Source of the DNA: M3007 sp033764075 | GTDB lineage: Bacteria; Bacteroidota; Bacteroidia; Chitinophagales; Saprospiraceae | NCBI GenBank assembly: GCA_033764075.1 | Contig: JANRJH010000037.1 | Location: 1 to 64,000, forward strand | Direction of reading: 5' to 3' | DNA length: 64,000 nt | Shown: in pieces, positions 27,101 to 33,175 of the stretch | Layout: each line of letters opens with the position of its first letter | Position numbering within the stretch: position 1 is the first letter of the stretch | Translations under genes and position numbers: made by a program | The notes under the pieces: generated by a model | What the model was told of the DNA's origin: nothing | Seen by the model: the letters and a program-made list of their open reading frames with translations, nothing else | Database searches by the model: none

Positions 27101-27633
27101 ATGGTCGTACCCACATCGTCCGTGCATCCGTTGGCATCGGTGACGGTGAGGGTGTACGTTCCCGAAGTAGAAACGGTGATGGACGACGTGGTTTCGCCGG
27201 TCGACCACGCGTATGTGGGAAAGCTCGACACGCTGGTGAGCGTGATCTGTCCGCCACAGGCATTGGAGCCGGTAATCGAGATAACGGCCTCCGGCAATGG
27301 GTTCACCTGAAAATCAAAGTCATCGGTTCCGGTGCAGCCGGCGGCATTGGAAACAGTAACTGCGTATGTACCCGCTGTGGAGACCGAGATGCTCGGCGTT
27401 GTTTCACCTGTGCTCCAGTTGTAGCTGGTGAACGGCCCGCCACCGACCGACAGGACGGCGTTCTGCCCGGAGCATACCCCCACGGGTCCGCTGATGTTCG
27501 GCACGGGTGCGGCCACGACGTTCACGCTTACCGAAGAAAGGCCGGGGCATCCCTGGGCATACAGGCGTTGATTGGCCACCAACAGCGAGATCGCCGACAG
27601 CAGAATGAGTCGAAGGGTTAGCTTTTTTTCCAT
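21133..27633 (-). CDS. giant T9SS type B surface protein with 25 Ig-like WSTG repeats
   Basis: A 2166-residue secreted protein. Signal peptide 1-26 (ends RLYAQ). From about residue 45 to 1786 it has 25 tandem 70-residue repeats of the pattern ITGP-C-x-Y-W-S-T-G-x-T-I-T-V-G-T-Y-x-V-T-V-T-D-NGC-T, followed by an extra domain (DTTFVQATTC), one SprB-type repeat with FQYQWSNGATTATA, and a type B gliding-motility CTD (FIPNVIAPDSGNENA, IYDRWGGKMAVF, GWDGTFQGDMMMPGVYVYW, terminal GDLTLVR). The PN-x-SPNGDG motif is altered to PNVIAPDSGNEN. Likely an adhesin or surface filament exported by T9SS. It is divergent from the PolX gene. Confidence 0.92.
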   Translation of the reverse strand: MEKKLTLRLILLSAISLLVANQRLYAQGCPGLSSVSVNVVAAPVPNISGPVGVCSGQNAVLSVGGGPFTSYNWSTGETTPSISVSTAGTYAVTVSNAAGCTGTDDFDFQVNPLPEAVISITGSNACGGQITLTSVSSFPTYAWSTGETTSSITVSTSGTYTLTVTDANGCTDDVGTTIFFETSLNVSISGDNQFCEGEGATLTAAPSGLGTYTWSNGQAGESITVTTPGTYGVTVSGASGCTGEAAFGVVQLPNPAPVITGPALICSNENANLAVNGSFSAYLWSTGETGPSINTSAPGAYTVTVTSGNGCTNTGSFTLSVNPAPNPQITAAPYLCNGQLVLNAGSGFTAYTWSTGQTGNPVTVTNSGNYLVTVTDANGCTNFASFFADVPPFPQVSITGDNQFCQNDNTSLFATPGFNGYVWSNGQSSQDITVSTPGTYSVTATDAFGCTDTDNFTVTQLPAPVPTIDGPGSFCELSSATLTVPGSFSAYAWSTGQNGSSISVNAPGNYTVTVTDNNGCTGTDTEPLNQLPAPQPAITAAPYLCNGVLTLDAGAGFSSYAWSTGQNGNPITVTTSGNYLVTVTGANGCTGADVFFADIPAAPVVAITGDNQFCEGSGGDIQATPGFNSYVWSTGQTGQGITVNNGGTYAVTATDGFGCTATDDFPVTEFPAPAPVVAGPASVCQGQTAVYAAQTGFGSYVWSTGETTPAITVSVAGAYTVTVTDLNGCTGTDDATLALLPAPQPAIQANPYACDGQVTLNAGSGFSVYAWSTGQNTPTILTTASDDYAVTVTGANGCTGTDVFTVDIPADPVVDITGSPTFCQGAGSLLTASAGLNAYVWSTGETTTSITVDQTGNYGVTATDGFGCTATDVFSVQAVNNPAPVITGPTSICAGGSAVFTVSGAFNNYSWSNGQNGPSITVSTPGTYSVTVTDTNGCVGTDDQSLTLSSTLTPVITAQPYACNGQITLDAGAGFATYDWSGGQNTQTVLVSVAGDYTVTVTDGTGCSGTDLISVTIPADPSVSVSGAPAICPNTTTVLDATPGFGSYAWSNGQVGASITVGAAGTYTVTATDNFGCTATGNFSLAVNPLPGAAVTGPAIICVNSSGTLSAPAGMSAYLWSNAETTPAIVVTGAGTYTVTVTDANGCTNIGNATVTVASQLDPQITAQPYDCDGQIAIDAGAGFATYTWSSGQNTQAISATSSGAYGVTVTDVNGCTGAASIAVTVPALPVVSVSGNTTFCAGAGTTLNATPGFVAYAWSTGGNTPSVSVGVGGPVTVTVTDAQGCTAIGATQLTAQPLPTPQISGPAAVCAGNSATLSVIGASGGIAWSTGANTPSISVSAPGLYSATVTDANGCTGTASANLVVNTNPAPQIQQAPYACDGQIGLGADPGFVAYQWNGGQVTAFISATQTGDYTVTVTDANGCTGSATVTVDVPALSQVSIGGDLQFCQGAGTSLSASAGFAGYVWSGGQTVASITVNQPGTYSVTATDALGCTSVALVDVLEIQSPQPAISGPLTVCPGTTATLTAPAGFVVYQWSTGALTPGITVQPPVTVALTVTDANGCTGAATASVGVSNQLTPVILSSAQACTGQVTLDAGNGFQQYIWSTGEVSAQITVAQPGTYSVTVSDGQGCSGEATIDVTPPAVPVVSVTGADRACPGQTVALEATPGFVSYLWSSGQTAPVVDALPGTYGVTVTDADGCTAQGAFTVEALPAPVPAISGPGLLCGGASVTLTATPGFAAYQWSNGGGGASVLVSQAGAYGVTVTDLNGCTGVAQAQVTAGTADTTFVQATTCNPLGVGTSVQTFTSAGGCDSVVITQTTLAGVFGAAIEIDSDFNGFGISCAGATDGFATGIPLGGQAPFQYQWSNGATTATAANIGAGAYTVTITDAVGCSGTASATLAQPEPVLPVVQALGPTCSTPGAITVQSVGGGGGPYTVRLFQDVGVTNGSQVLSFEDLEEGTFTVEVTDANGCTAEELVVLAPVEVINEFVGDTIEIFPGDTVTLNAAITITPVDISWTVPPSVDLSCDNCLNPTLAPVLTTTLQLYVQGYGDCSAEGRFVILVKTGKQVFIPNVIAPDSGNENARFTLYGDESVVNIRSLQIYDRWGGKMAVFQNILPNRPELGWDGTFQGDMMMPGVYVYWAEVAYADGTVEVFSGDLTLVR
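22275..27500 (-). repeat. 25 coding repeats in an ABC triplet supercycle (about 627 bp period)
   Basis: Repeats fall into three classes in strict rotation. A has ISGP/ITGP-C and TVTD-NGC. B has x-A-PY-C-GQ-LDAG-GF and ends VDIPA/ADIP. C has SITGDNQFC-TP-GF-YVWS and VTATD-FGC. Eight ABC cycles plus one terminal A repeat were counted by eye, at about 209 residues per cycle. Boundaries are approximate. Confidence 0.75.
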
Positions 27634-27767
27634 GGCACATTGGGTTGCGGTGTGTGAAATTCAAAATCGATGTAATATCGCAATAAACCTTTGATTAATA
27701 GTAATGGTTTGGTAGAAAAAATAGCAATTGTAAAAATTGAACAAAAAGAATATCCGCACGGCGATGC

Positions 27768-27775
27768 TACATTTG
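27768..27775 (+). promoter_or_regulatory. Bacteroidota -7 promoter box (TACATTTG), possibly leaderless
   Basis: TACATTTG matches TAnnTTTG and ends 4 bp before the ATG of the PolX gene, so transcription would begin at or very near the start codon. No -33 TTTG at normal spacing was seen. Confidence 0.45.
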
Positions 27776-27779
27776 CTCC

Positions 27780-29432
27780 ATGAGCAACAAATCCATCGCC
27801 AACGCATTCGATGAGCTCGCCAACCTCATGGAACTGCACGAGGAGGACGGCTTCCGCATACGCTCCTATCGAAACGCATACCTGGCCCTGCGCAAGCTGG
27901 ATCGCCCGCTGACCGACATGAGCGACGAAGAGATCAACGGCATCAAAGGCATCGGGAACGCCATCACTGCCAAAATCCGGGAACTGCTTTCCAAAGGGCA
28001 GATGGACACCCTGGACCGATACCGACAAAAAACGCCGCCCGGCGTGGTCGAAATGCTCGAAGTGAACGGCTTCGGCCCCAAAAAGGTGCGCACCGTATGG
28101 CAGGATATGGGCATAGAGACCATCGGTGAGCTGTGGTACGCCTGCAACGAAAACCGGCTCGTGGAATACAAGGGCTTCGGCCTCAAAACCCAGGAAGACC
28201 TGCGCCAAAAACTCGAGTACTTCCTCAAAAGTCGCGACCAGCTGCACATGGACGCCGCCGAGGAGGAAGCCGATTTCCTCTGCGCCTGGCTCACCGGCAA
28301 GCTGCCCGGCGCTTTTGTGGCGCCCGTAGGTGAGGTGCGGCGGCGTTGCCCCGTCGTGCGCAACATCGAGGTGCTGGTGGGTTACAATGGCGAGCTGACG
28401 ACCGCGTTCGACGGCGAGGTGCTCCAACTCGACAAAGAGGAGTCCGGAGGCCGCTACCATGTGCGCATGGATGACCGGACGCCGGCGCTCATTCACCGTT
28501 GCCTGGCGGAAGAATTTGGCTCCAAACTGTTTCAGCACACCGGCTCGGCGGCATTTGTGCAGGGGTTTGCCGACAGGTACCCGGGCCAGTCGTTCAAAAG
28601 CCTGCGCACCGAACAGGAGGTGTTCGAAAAGGCCGGACTACCCTATTTGGCGCCCGAGCTGCGCGAATCGGCCGATGTGCTTGAGCAGGCCCGCGCCGGC
28701 GCCCTGCCCGAACTGATTACCGAAACCGACCTTATTGGTGTCCTCCACGTGCACACCACGTATAGCGACGGCCTGCACACCCTGCGCGAGATGTGCGAGA
28801 CCGCCCGCGACATGGGCTATGCCTACATCGGCATCACCGACCACAGCCAGAGCGCCTTTTACGCCAACGGCCTTAAGCCAGAACGTGTGCTGGAACAAAT
28901 GGCCGAAATCGACGTGCTGAACGCCGAAATGGCGCCCTTTCGCATCTTCAAAGGCATCGAAAGCGACATCCTGAATGACGGGCGCCTGGACTACGACGAC
29001 GACCTGCTCGCCCGCTTTGACTTTGTGATCGCCTCCGTGCACAGCAACCTGCGCATGGACAGGGAGAAAGCCACCGAACGCATCCTGCGCGCCGTGGAAA
29101 ATCCACACATCACCATCCTCGGTCACCCCACCGGCCGCCTCCTGCTCAGCCGCGAAGGGTACCCGCTGGACTGGGACGCGGTCATGGACGCCTGCGCGCG
29201 CCACGGCGTGGCCATAGAACTCAACGCCAATCCCTACCGGCTCGACCTCGACTACACGCGCATCCCCGAAGCCCGCCGCCGCGGCATCCGCATCGCCATC
29301 AACCCCGACGCGCACAGCAAGGACGGCCTGCGCGACGTGCGCTACGGCGTGCTGGTGGCGCGCAAGGCGGGGCTGACGCGGGAAGGGTGCCTGAATGCGC
29401 TGGGGGCGGAAATGGTGTTTGGGGGCAAGTGA
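27780..29432 (+). CDS. PolX-like protein with inactive polymerase site and intact PHP nuclease domain
   Basis: A 550-residue cytosolic DNA-repair-type protein with the bacterial PolX architecture. An HhH-rich N-terminus (INGIKGIGNAITAKI, 52-66; EVNGFGPKKV, 94-103) is followed by a nucleotidyltransferase palm and a C-terminal PHP domain. In the palm the usual GS-RR...DxD reads GEVRRRCPVVRNIEVL (184-199), so the catalytic aspartates are Asn195 and Glu197, and the third carboxylate strand reads YHVRM. The PHP metal ligands are all present: His323, His325, Asp330, His355, Glu394, His421, His449, Asp510 and His512. I infer a nuclease (3'-5' exonuclease or AP endonuclease-like) rather than a polymerase. 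It stands alone behind its own promoter. Confidence 0.85.
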   Translation: MSNKSIANAFDELANLMELHEEDGFRIRSYRNAYLALRKLDRPLTDMSDEEINGIKGIGNAITAKIRELLSKGQMDTLDRYRQKTPPGVVEMLEVNGFGPKKVRTVWQDMGIETIGELWYACNENRLVEYKGFGLKTQEDLRQKLEYFLKSRDQLHMDAAEEEADFLCAWLTGKLPGAFVAPVGEVRRRCPVVRNIEVLVGYNGELTTAFDGEVLQLDKEESGGRYHVRMDDRTPALIHRCLAEEFGSKLFQHTGSAAFVQGFADRYPGQSFKSLRTEQEVFEKAGLPYLAPELRESADVLEQARAGALPELITETDLIGVLHVHTTYSDGLHTLREMCETARDMGYAYIGITDHSQSAFYANGLKPERVLEQMAEIDVLNAEMAPFRIFKGIESDILNDGRLDYDDDLLARFDFVIASVHSNLRMDREKATERILRAVENPHITILGHPTGRLLLSREGYPLDWDAVMDACARHGVAIELNANPYRLDLDYTRIPEARRRGIRIAINPDAHSKDGLRDVRYGVLVARKAGLTREGCLNALGAEMVFGGK

Positions 29433-29520
29433 AGTCCGGCGGTAGTGGTTGAGGGGCATTTGAACATGCGCATGAGTCACCTTTAACCATACCACCCCAT
29501 CCCGGGCCAAAACCCACCAT

Positions 29521-29874
29521 TCACAACCCCGCAATCTCCTCCTCCGTAAGCCCGGTGTACCGCCGGATTTTTTCTGCCGGCTCGCCGTCTGCCTTCATTT
29601 GCCGGGCGATTTCGAGGTTTCGCGCTTGCATCCCTTCTATTTTTCCCTCTATTTTTCCCTCTATTTTTCCCTCTATTTTTCCCTCAGCTTTTCCCTCCTC
29701 CCGTCCTTCCATGTACGACGTATCAATCACATTTTTCAAATCCCGGTAATACTTCAGACGCTGTTCGTAGCCCTGCCGTTCTTCCGGGGTGAATTTGGCG
29801 ATTTCCGCCACCGAGAACAGTTTCTCAAACACGCGGTCGGTGAAAGGGTTGATGTACTTGTCTTGCAAGGCCAT
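29521..29874 (-). CDS. internally deleted Rpn/PD-(D/E)XK family transposase-like protein
   Basis: A 117-residue protein joining the N-terminal signature of Rpn-type recombination-promoting nucleases (KYINPFTD, residues 6-13) directly to their C-terminal segment (VFEKLFSVAEIAKF, YYRDLKNVIDTSYMEG, EGK repeats, ATGL-type tail TGLTEEEIAGL). About 180 residues with the whole nuclease core are missing, yet the frame is preserved. The junction lies in a Phe-x-Lys-Leu-Phe motif that occurs in both halves of intact relatives. Without the PD-(D/E)XK core it cannot be a nuclease. ATG 29874 was chosen because it starts the conserved N-terminus and follows a TATCTTTG box. Confidence 0.75.
   Translation of the reverse strand: MALQDKYINPFTDRVFEKLFSVAEIAKFTPEERQGYEQRLKYYRDLKNVIDTSYMEGREEGKAEGKIEGKIEGKIEGKIEGMQARNLEIARQMKADGEPAEKIRRYTGLTEEEIAGL
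29635..29690 (-). repeat. 12-bp coding microsatellite (EGKI repeats)
   Basis: Four near-perfect 12-bp units (plus-strand CTATTTTTCCCT) encode Glu-Gly-Lys-Ile repeats within the Rpn-like gene. Such Glu/Gly/Lys repeats are usual in this family and vary in copy number by slippage. Confidence 0.75.
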
Positions 29875-29891
29875 GACCAGGATGGTTTGTG

Positions 29892-29899
29892 CAAAGATA
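29892..29899 (-). promoter_or_regulatory. Bacteroidota -7 promoter box (TATCTTTG)
   Basis: On the minus strand TATCTTTG lies 17 bp upstream of the Rpn-like start codon. A TTTG occurs further upstream but with only 12 bp spacing, so the -33 element is uncertain. Confidence 0.45.
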
Positions 29900-30018
29900 C
29901 ACATTTTTATACAAATTGTGTTGACGCAGGCAAAAAAATATCTTTATCTTCACAGCCGTTCACGCGGAATAACAATACCATAAAAAATCATAAAATCACC
30001 ATACAAGCAGTTCATTTA

Positions 30019-30444
30019 ATGACCAACCAACCAAAACTCGAGGATTTTCCCCTAATATCCTATGATAAAATACGGTATGCGGATACGGACCGCCAGGGGC
30101 ACGTGAACAACGCCGTATTTTCTACCTTTCTGGAAACGGGCAGGGTCGAAATATTCTATAACCCGGAATATCCGGTTAAAAACAGGGAAAGCAACTTTGT
30201 GATTGCCTCGTTAAAATTGGATTTTCTGAATGAGATAGCGTGGCCGGGGCAAATCGACATCGGTACAGGTGTCCTGAAAATCGGCAACAGCTCTGTTGTT
30301 CTTTTTCAAATGTTATTCCAGCATTCCATTTGTGTTGCAAAGGCAGAAACGGTCATTGTTCAGGTGCACAGCGAAACCAAACGAAGTGCGCCGCTCAGCC
30401 CCGCCGCCAGGGAAATCTTGCGTCGCTGGATTTTTACAGGGTGA
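30019..30444 (+). CDS. acyl-CoA thioesterase, 4HBT hotdog family
   Basis: A 141-residue cytosolic protein. The segment YADTDRQGHVNNAVFSTFLE (residues 20-39) is the catalytic Asp/His-Asn helix motif of the YbgC/FadM-type 4-hydroxybenzoyl-CoA thioesterase family, which hydrolyses acyl-CoAs. ATG 30019 starts the protein at the usual family position; upstream in-frame codons run antisense through the Rpn-like gene. AT-richer than its neighbours. No operon partner; specificity unknown. Confidence 0.85.
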   Translation: MTNQPKLEDFPLISYDKIRYADTDRQGHVNNAVFSTFLETGRVEIFYNPEYPVKNRESNFVIASLKLDFLNEIAWPGQIDIGTGVLKIGNSSVVLFQMLFQHSICVAKAETVIVQVHSETKRSAPLSPAAREILRRWIFTG

Positions 30445-30461
30445 CTATGTGTGGTGCTTCG

Positions 30462-30469
30462 TAGTTTTG
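30462..30469 (+). promoter_or_regulatory. Bacteroidota -7 promoter box (TAGTTTTG)
   Basis: TAGTTTTG lies 48 bp upstream of the first GH17 gene and 17 bp after the thioesterase stop codon; the likely promoter of the two-gene GH17 unit. Confidence 0.45.
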
Positions 30470-30517
30470 TAGCCACAGGCTGGCTGAAGATAAACGACAG
30501 ACGCCTGGAAAGAGCGT

Positions 30518-31783
30518 ATGCGCACACGATGGAAAACAACGGGTGTCCTGTGGGCTTTAGCCCTCAGCCTTTCATGCCACACCGGGCAGATCAACCAAAC
30601 GCATCAACCAGCAAAACAAGCCGTGACAGCAAAAGACATACTGGGCAACCCTGACTATCCGGCCATTTCTTACGGCGGTTATCGGGGAAACAGTCGTGAA
30701 TCACAACCCACCGTGGCGCAATTGAAAGAGGACATGCGTATCCTCGCCGCCATGAACGTCAAGGTGTTGCGCACCTACAACACCGAACTGGCAGAAGCCG
30801 CCAACCTGTTAAAAGCCATCCGCGCTTTAAAAGAAGAAGACCCCGACTTCGAGATGTATGTCATGCTCGGCGCCTGGATCGATTGCCGGAAAGCGTGGAC
30901 CAACCACCCCGATCACCTCCACGAAGACGAAGAAGCCAATGCCGCCGAAATAAAAAGGGCCGTGGACATGGCCAACCAGTACCCCGACATCGTAAAAATC
31001 ATCGCCGTCGGCAACGAGGCCATGGTGAAGTGGGCCTCCAGCTACTACGTGCAACCCTGGGTGATCCTCCGGTACGTGAACCAATTGCAAGCGCTCAAGC
31101 AGACCGGCAAACTGCCCAAAGACCTGTGGATCACCAGCTCCGACAACTTCGCGTCCTGGGGCGGCGGCGGCCCGGAATACCACGCGGAGGATTTAACCAG
31201 GTTGCTCCAGGCGGTCGATTTTGTGTCTGTACACACCTACCCCATGCACGATACCCATTACAACCCCGTTTTTTGGGTCAACGCCGAGGGTGTCATCGCG
31301 CTGTCCGATACCACCGAAATAGCCGCGGCCATGAACCGTGCCCTGGCCTATGCCGAGTCGCAATACCAGAGCGTTGCCCGATACATGGCATCCCTGGGCA
31401 TTCAAAAACCCATCCACATCGGCGAAACCGGCTGGGCCAGCGCATGCAACGGCCACTACGGCGCCCAAGGCTCAAAAGCCACCGACGAGTACAAGGCAGG
31501 GCTGTACTACCACCTGATGCGGGAATGGACCCTCCGGGAGGGCATTACCTGCTTTTTCTTTGAGGCGTTTGACGAAATCTGGAAGGACGCCGATAACCCG
31601 GGCGGGTCGGAAAACCACTTCGGGCTGTTCACCCTCGACGGACAGGCCAAGTTTGCCGTTTGGGACTGGGTAGACCAGGGCGTTTTTGAAGGGCTGTCCA
31701 GAGACGGGCATCCCGTCACCAAAACGCACAACGGAAACAAAGCGGCATTGCTCCAACAGACACTATTCACACCAAAACAATAA
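30518..31783 (+). CDS. GH17 family beta-1,3-glucanase-like lipoprotein
   Basis: A 421-residue exported glycoside hydrolase. The hydrophobic N-terminus reaches Cys20 in SLSC, an imperfect lipobox. In the (beta/alpha)8 barrel the likely acid/base is Glu167 in AVGNEAM and the nucleophile Glu303 in IGETGW, the classic GH17 (clan GH-A) strand-4 and strand-7 glutamates. GH17 enzymes cleave or transglycosylate beta-1,3-glucans such as laminarin. It is followed after 6 bp by a second GH17 gene without a signal peptide, suggesting one acts outside and one inside the cell. The longer loops around residues 125-140 and 210-250 resemble bacterial exo-type members. Confidence 0.85.
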   Translation: MRTRWKTTGVLWALALSLSCHTGQINQTHQPAKQAVTAKDILGNPDYPAISYGGYRGNSRESQPTVAQLKEDMRILAAMNVKVLRTYNTELAEAANLLKAIRALKEEDPDFEMYVMLGAWIDCRKAWTNHPDHLHEDEEANAAEIKRAVDMANQYPDIVKIIAVGNEAMVKWASSYYVQPWVILRYVNQLQALKQTGKLPKDLWITSSDNFASWGGGGPEYHAEDLTRLLQAVDFVSVHTYPMHDTHYNPVFWVNAEGVIALSDTTEIAAAMNRALAYAESQYQSVARYMASLGIQKPIHIGETGWASACNGHYGAQGSKATDEYKAGLYYHLMREWTLREGITCFFFEAFDEIWKDADNPGGSENHFGLFTLDGQAKFAVWDWVDQGVFEGLSRDGHPVTKTHNGNKAALLQQTLFTPKQ

Positions 31784-31789
31784 AATACG

Positions 31790-32680
31790 ATGTCGATGTC
31801 CATGAAACCAGGTAAGCACCTGGCCCTCTCCGGGATAAACTACACCGGCCAATCACCGGAACAACTCCAAACCCTCTTTCGCCAAACGCTGGAAGAGGGC
31901 ATGCATGGCCTCTGTTACAGCGCGTACGATGAGGGCCAAAAACCCGGTGATGTGCTGACGGCCGACCAGATCCGCCGCCGCATGAAAATCATTGCCCCCT
32001 ACACCCAATGGGTTCGCTCCTTCTCCTGCATCGAAGGCAATGAACTGGTGCCCAAAATAGCCCGCGAGTTCGGCCTCAAAACCCTCGTGGGCGCCTGGCT
32101 GGGCACCGACAAAAACCTCAACGAACAGGAAATAGCGGGCCTCATCCAGTTGGCCGAAGAAGGTTATGTAGACATCGCCGCCGTGGGCAATGAAGTGCTC
32201 TACCGGATGGACCTCTCCGAGGCGGAACTGCTGGACTACATCCGCAGGGTGAAAAGGGCAATCCCCGGAGTGCCGGTCGGATACGTGGACGCCTACTACG
32301 AATTTACCGAATGCCCCGACATCGCCGATGCCTGCGACGTCATCCTGGCCAATTGCTACCCCTTCTGGGAAGGCTGCCACATCGACTACTCCCTGGTCTA
32401 TATGAAGCAGATGTACCAGCAGGCCATGATGGCCGCCAAAGGCAAAAAAGTGATCATCACCGAAAGCGGCTGGCCAAGCCAGGGCAAAAGCATCGAGGGC
32501 GCCGAATCCTCCCGGGAAAATGCCATGAAGTACTTCATCAACACCCAACGGTGGGCGCGGGAAGAAGGCATCGAGATTTTTTATTTCTCCTCCTTCGATG
32601 AGTCCTGGAAAGTGGGCCCGGAAGGCGACGTGGGCGCGCATTGGGGCTTGTGGGACATGCACCAAAATCCCAAGTTTTAA
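31790..32680 (+). CDS. GH17 family beta-1,3-glucan hydrolase/transglycosylase-like, cytosolic
   Basis: A 296-residue GH17 barrel with no signal peptide. The acid/base candidate is Glu135 in AVGNEVL and the nucleophile Glu225 in ITESGWPS; the latter is nearly identical to plant and fungal GH17 consensus. Probably acts on imported beta-1,3-gluco-oligosaccharides or as a glucosyltransferase. It is the second gene of a pair with the lipoprotein GH17 (6-bp gap). Its TAA overlaps the stop of the convergent Rrf2 gene within TTAA. Confidence 0.85.
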   Translation: MSMSMKPGKHLALSGINYTGQSPEQLQTLFRQTLEEGMHGLCYSAYDEGQKPGDVLTADQIRRRMKIIAPYTQWVRSFSCIEGNELVPKIAREFGLKTLVGAWLGTDKNLNEQEIAGLIQLAEEGYVDIAAVGNEVLYRMDLSEAELLDYIRRVKRAIPGVPVGYVDAYYEFTECPDIADACDVILANCYPFWEGCHIDYSLVYMKQMYQQAMMAAKGKKVIITESGWPSQGKSIEGAESSRENAMKYFINTQRWAREEGIEIFYFSSFDESWKVGPEGDVGAHWGLWDMHQNPKF

Positions 32681-33096
32681 GCGCTTGTTTCCGGCAACAG
32701 ATCTCGCAAGGTTTTGTGCTCCAGCACGCCCAATACGGCGTCCCTTGCCTCGATAAACAGCTTGTTGATGCGGCAGGCGTTTTCATCGCAGGTGTCGCAA
32801 GGCTGATAAAAATACAGACTCACGCAGGGCAGCATGGCAATGGGGCCGTCTATGACCCGGATAACATGGGCCAGGGTGGTTTGTTCCGGCGGGTTTTTCA
32901 GGCAATAGCCCCCACCCTTGCCTTTTTTACTGGTCAGGATAGCGGCGTTGCGGAGTTCGAGCAGGATGTTCTCCAGAAATTTGAGGGGAATGCGTTTCTG
33001 TTCAGAGATGTCCCGGATCAACACCGGATCAGCACCCTGGCGTTCGACCAGGTATTCGAGGGCTTTCAGTGCGTATTGCGCTTTCTTAGACAGCAT
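32677..33096 (-). CDS. Rrf2 family transcriptional regulator
   Basis: A 139-residue winged-helix DNA-binding protein. The N-terminus MLSKKAQYALKALEYL and the recognition region IPLKFLENILLELR (36-49) followed by SKKGKGGGYCL are typical of Rrf2/IscR. The C-terminal Cys cluster, CVSLYFYQPCDTCDENAC, contains four cysteines and could bind an Fe-S cluster, as in IscR/NsrR-type sensors, although the spacing is not canonical IscR. Divergent from the sterol-desaturase-like gene, which it may regulate. Confidence 0.9.
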   Translation of the reverse strand: MLSKKAQYALKALEYLVERQGADPVLIRDISEQKRIPLKFLENILLELRNAAILTSKKGKGGGYCLKNPPEQTTLAHVIRVIDGPIAMLPCVSLYFYQPCDTCDENACRINKLFIEARDAVLGVLEHKTLRDLLPETSA

Positions 33097-33125
33097 GTCC
33101 GTGTTGAAATTTATTAATCGACCAA

Positions 33126-33157
33126 TTTGGTAGACTATTGCAATGTCCGTACTTTTG
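33126..33157 (+). promoter_or_regulatory. Bacteroidota promoter (TTTG-20-TACTTTTG)
   Basis: TTTG at 33126-33129 and TACTTTTG at 33150-33157 are separated by 20 bp, a full match to the Bacteroidota -33/-7 arrangement, 18 bp before the sterol-desaturase-like start. The box lies in the divergent region next to the Rrf2 gene. Confidence 0.65.
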
Positions 33158-33175
33158 CACTAAACTTTATGGACC

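Noticed and set aside
22275..27500. Possible CRISPR or intergenic tandem repeats
   Set aside because: Periodicity is about 209/627 bp, in frame, and encodes Ig-like repeats; there are no short identical repeats with unique spacers.
24109..27621. 1170-codon open frame on the plus strand opposite the giant repeat gene
   Set aside because: It mirrors the repeat period of the minus-strand gene, has low-complexity Arg/Gly/His-rich protein with no signal or domain, and arises from GC-rich codon bias. The minus-strand gene has a signal peptide, repeats and CTD.
32678..32689. TAAGCGCTTGTT at the GH17 stop codon, identical to the left end of the IS5-like element at 34385
   Set aside because: Only 12 bp match and the flanking bases differ; it lies inside overlapping coding ends of two intact genes, so a solo IS end is not supported. 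Worth noting only if more copies are found.
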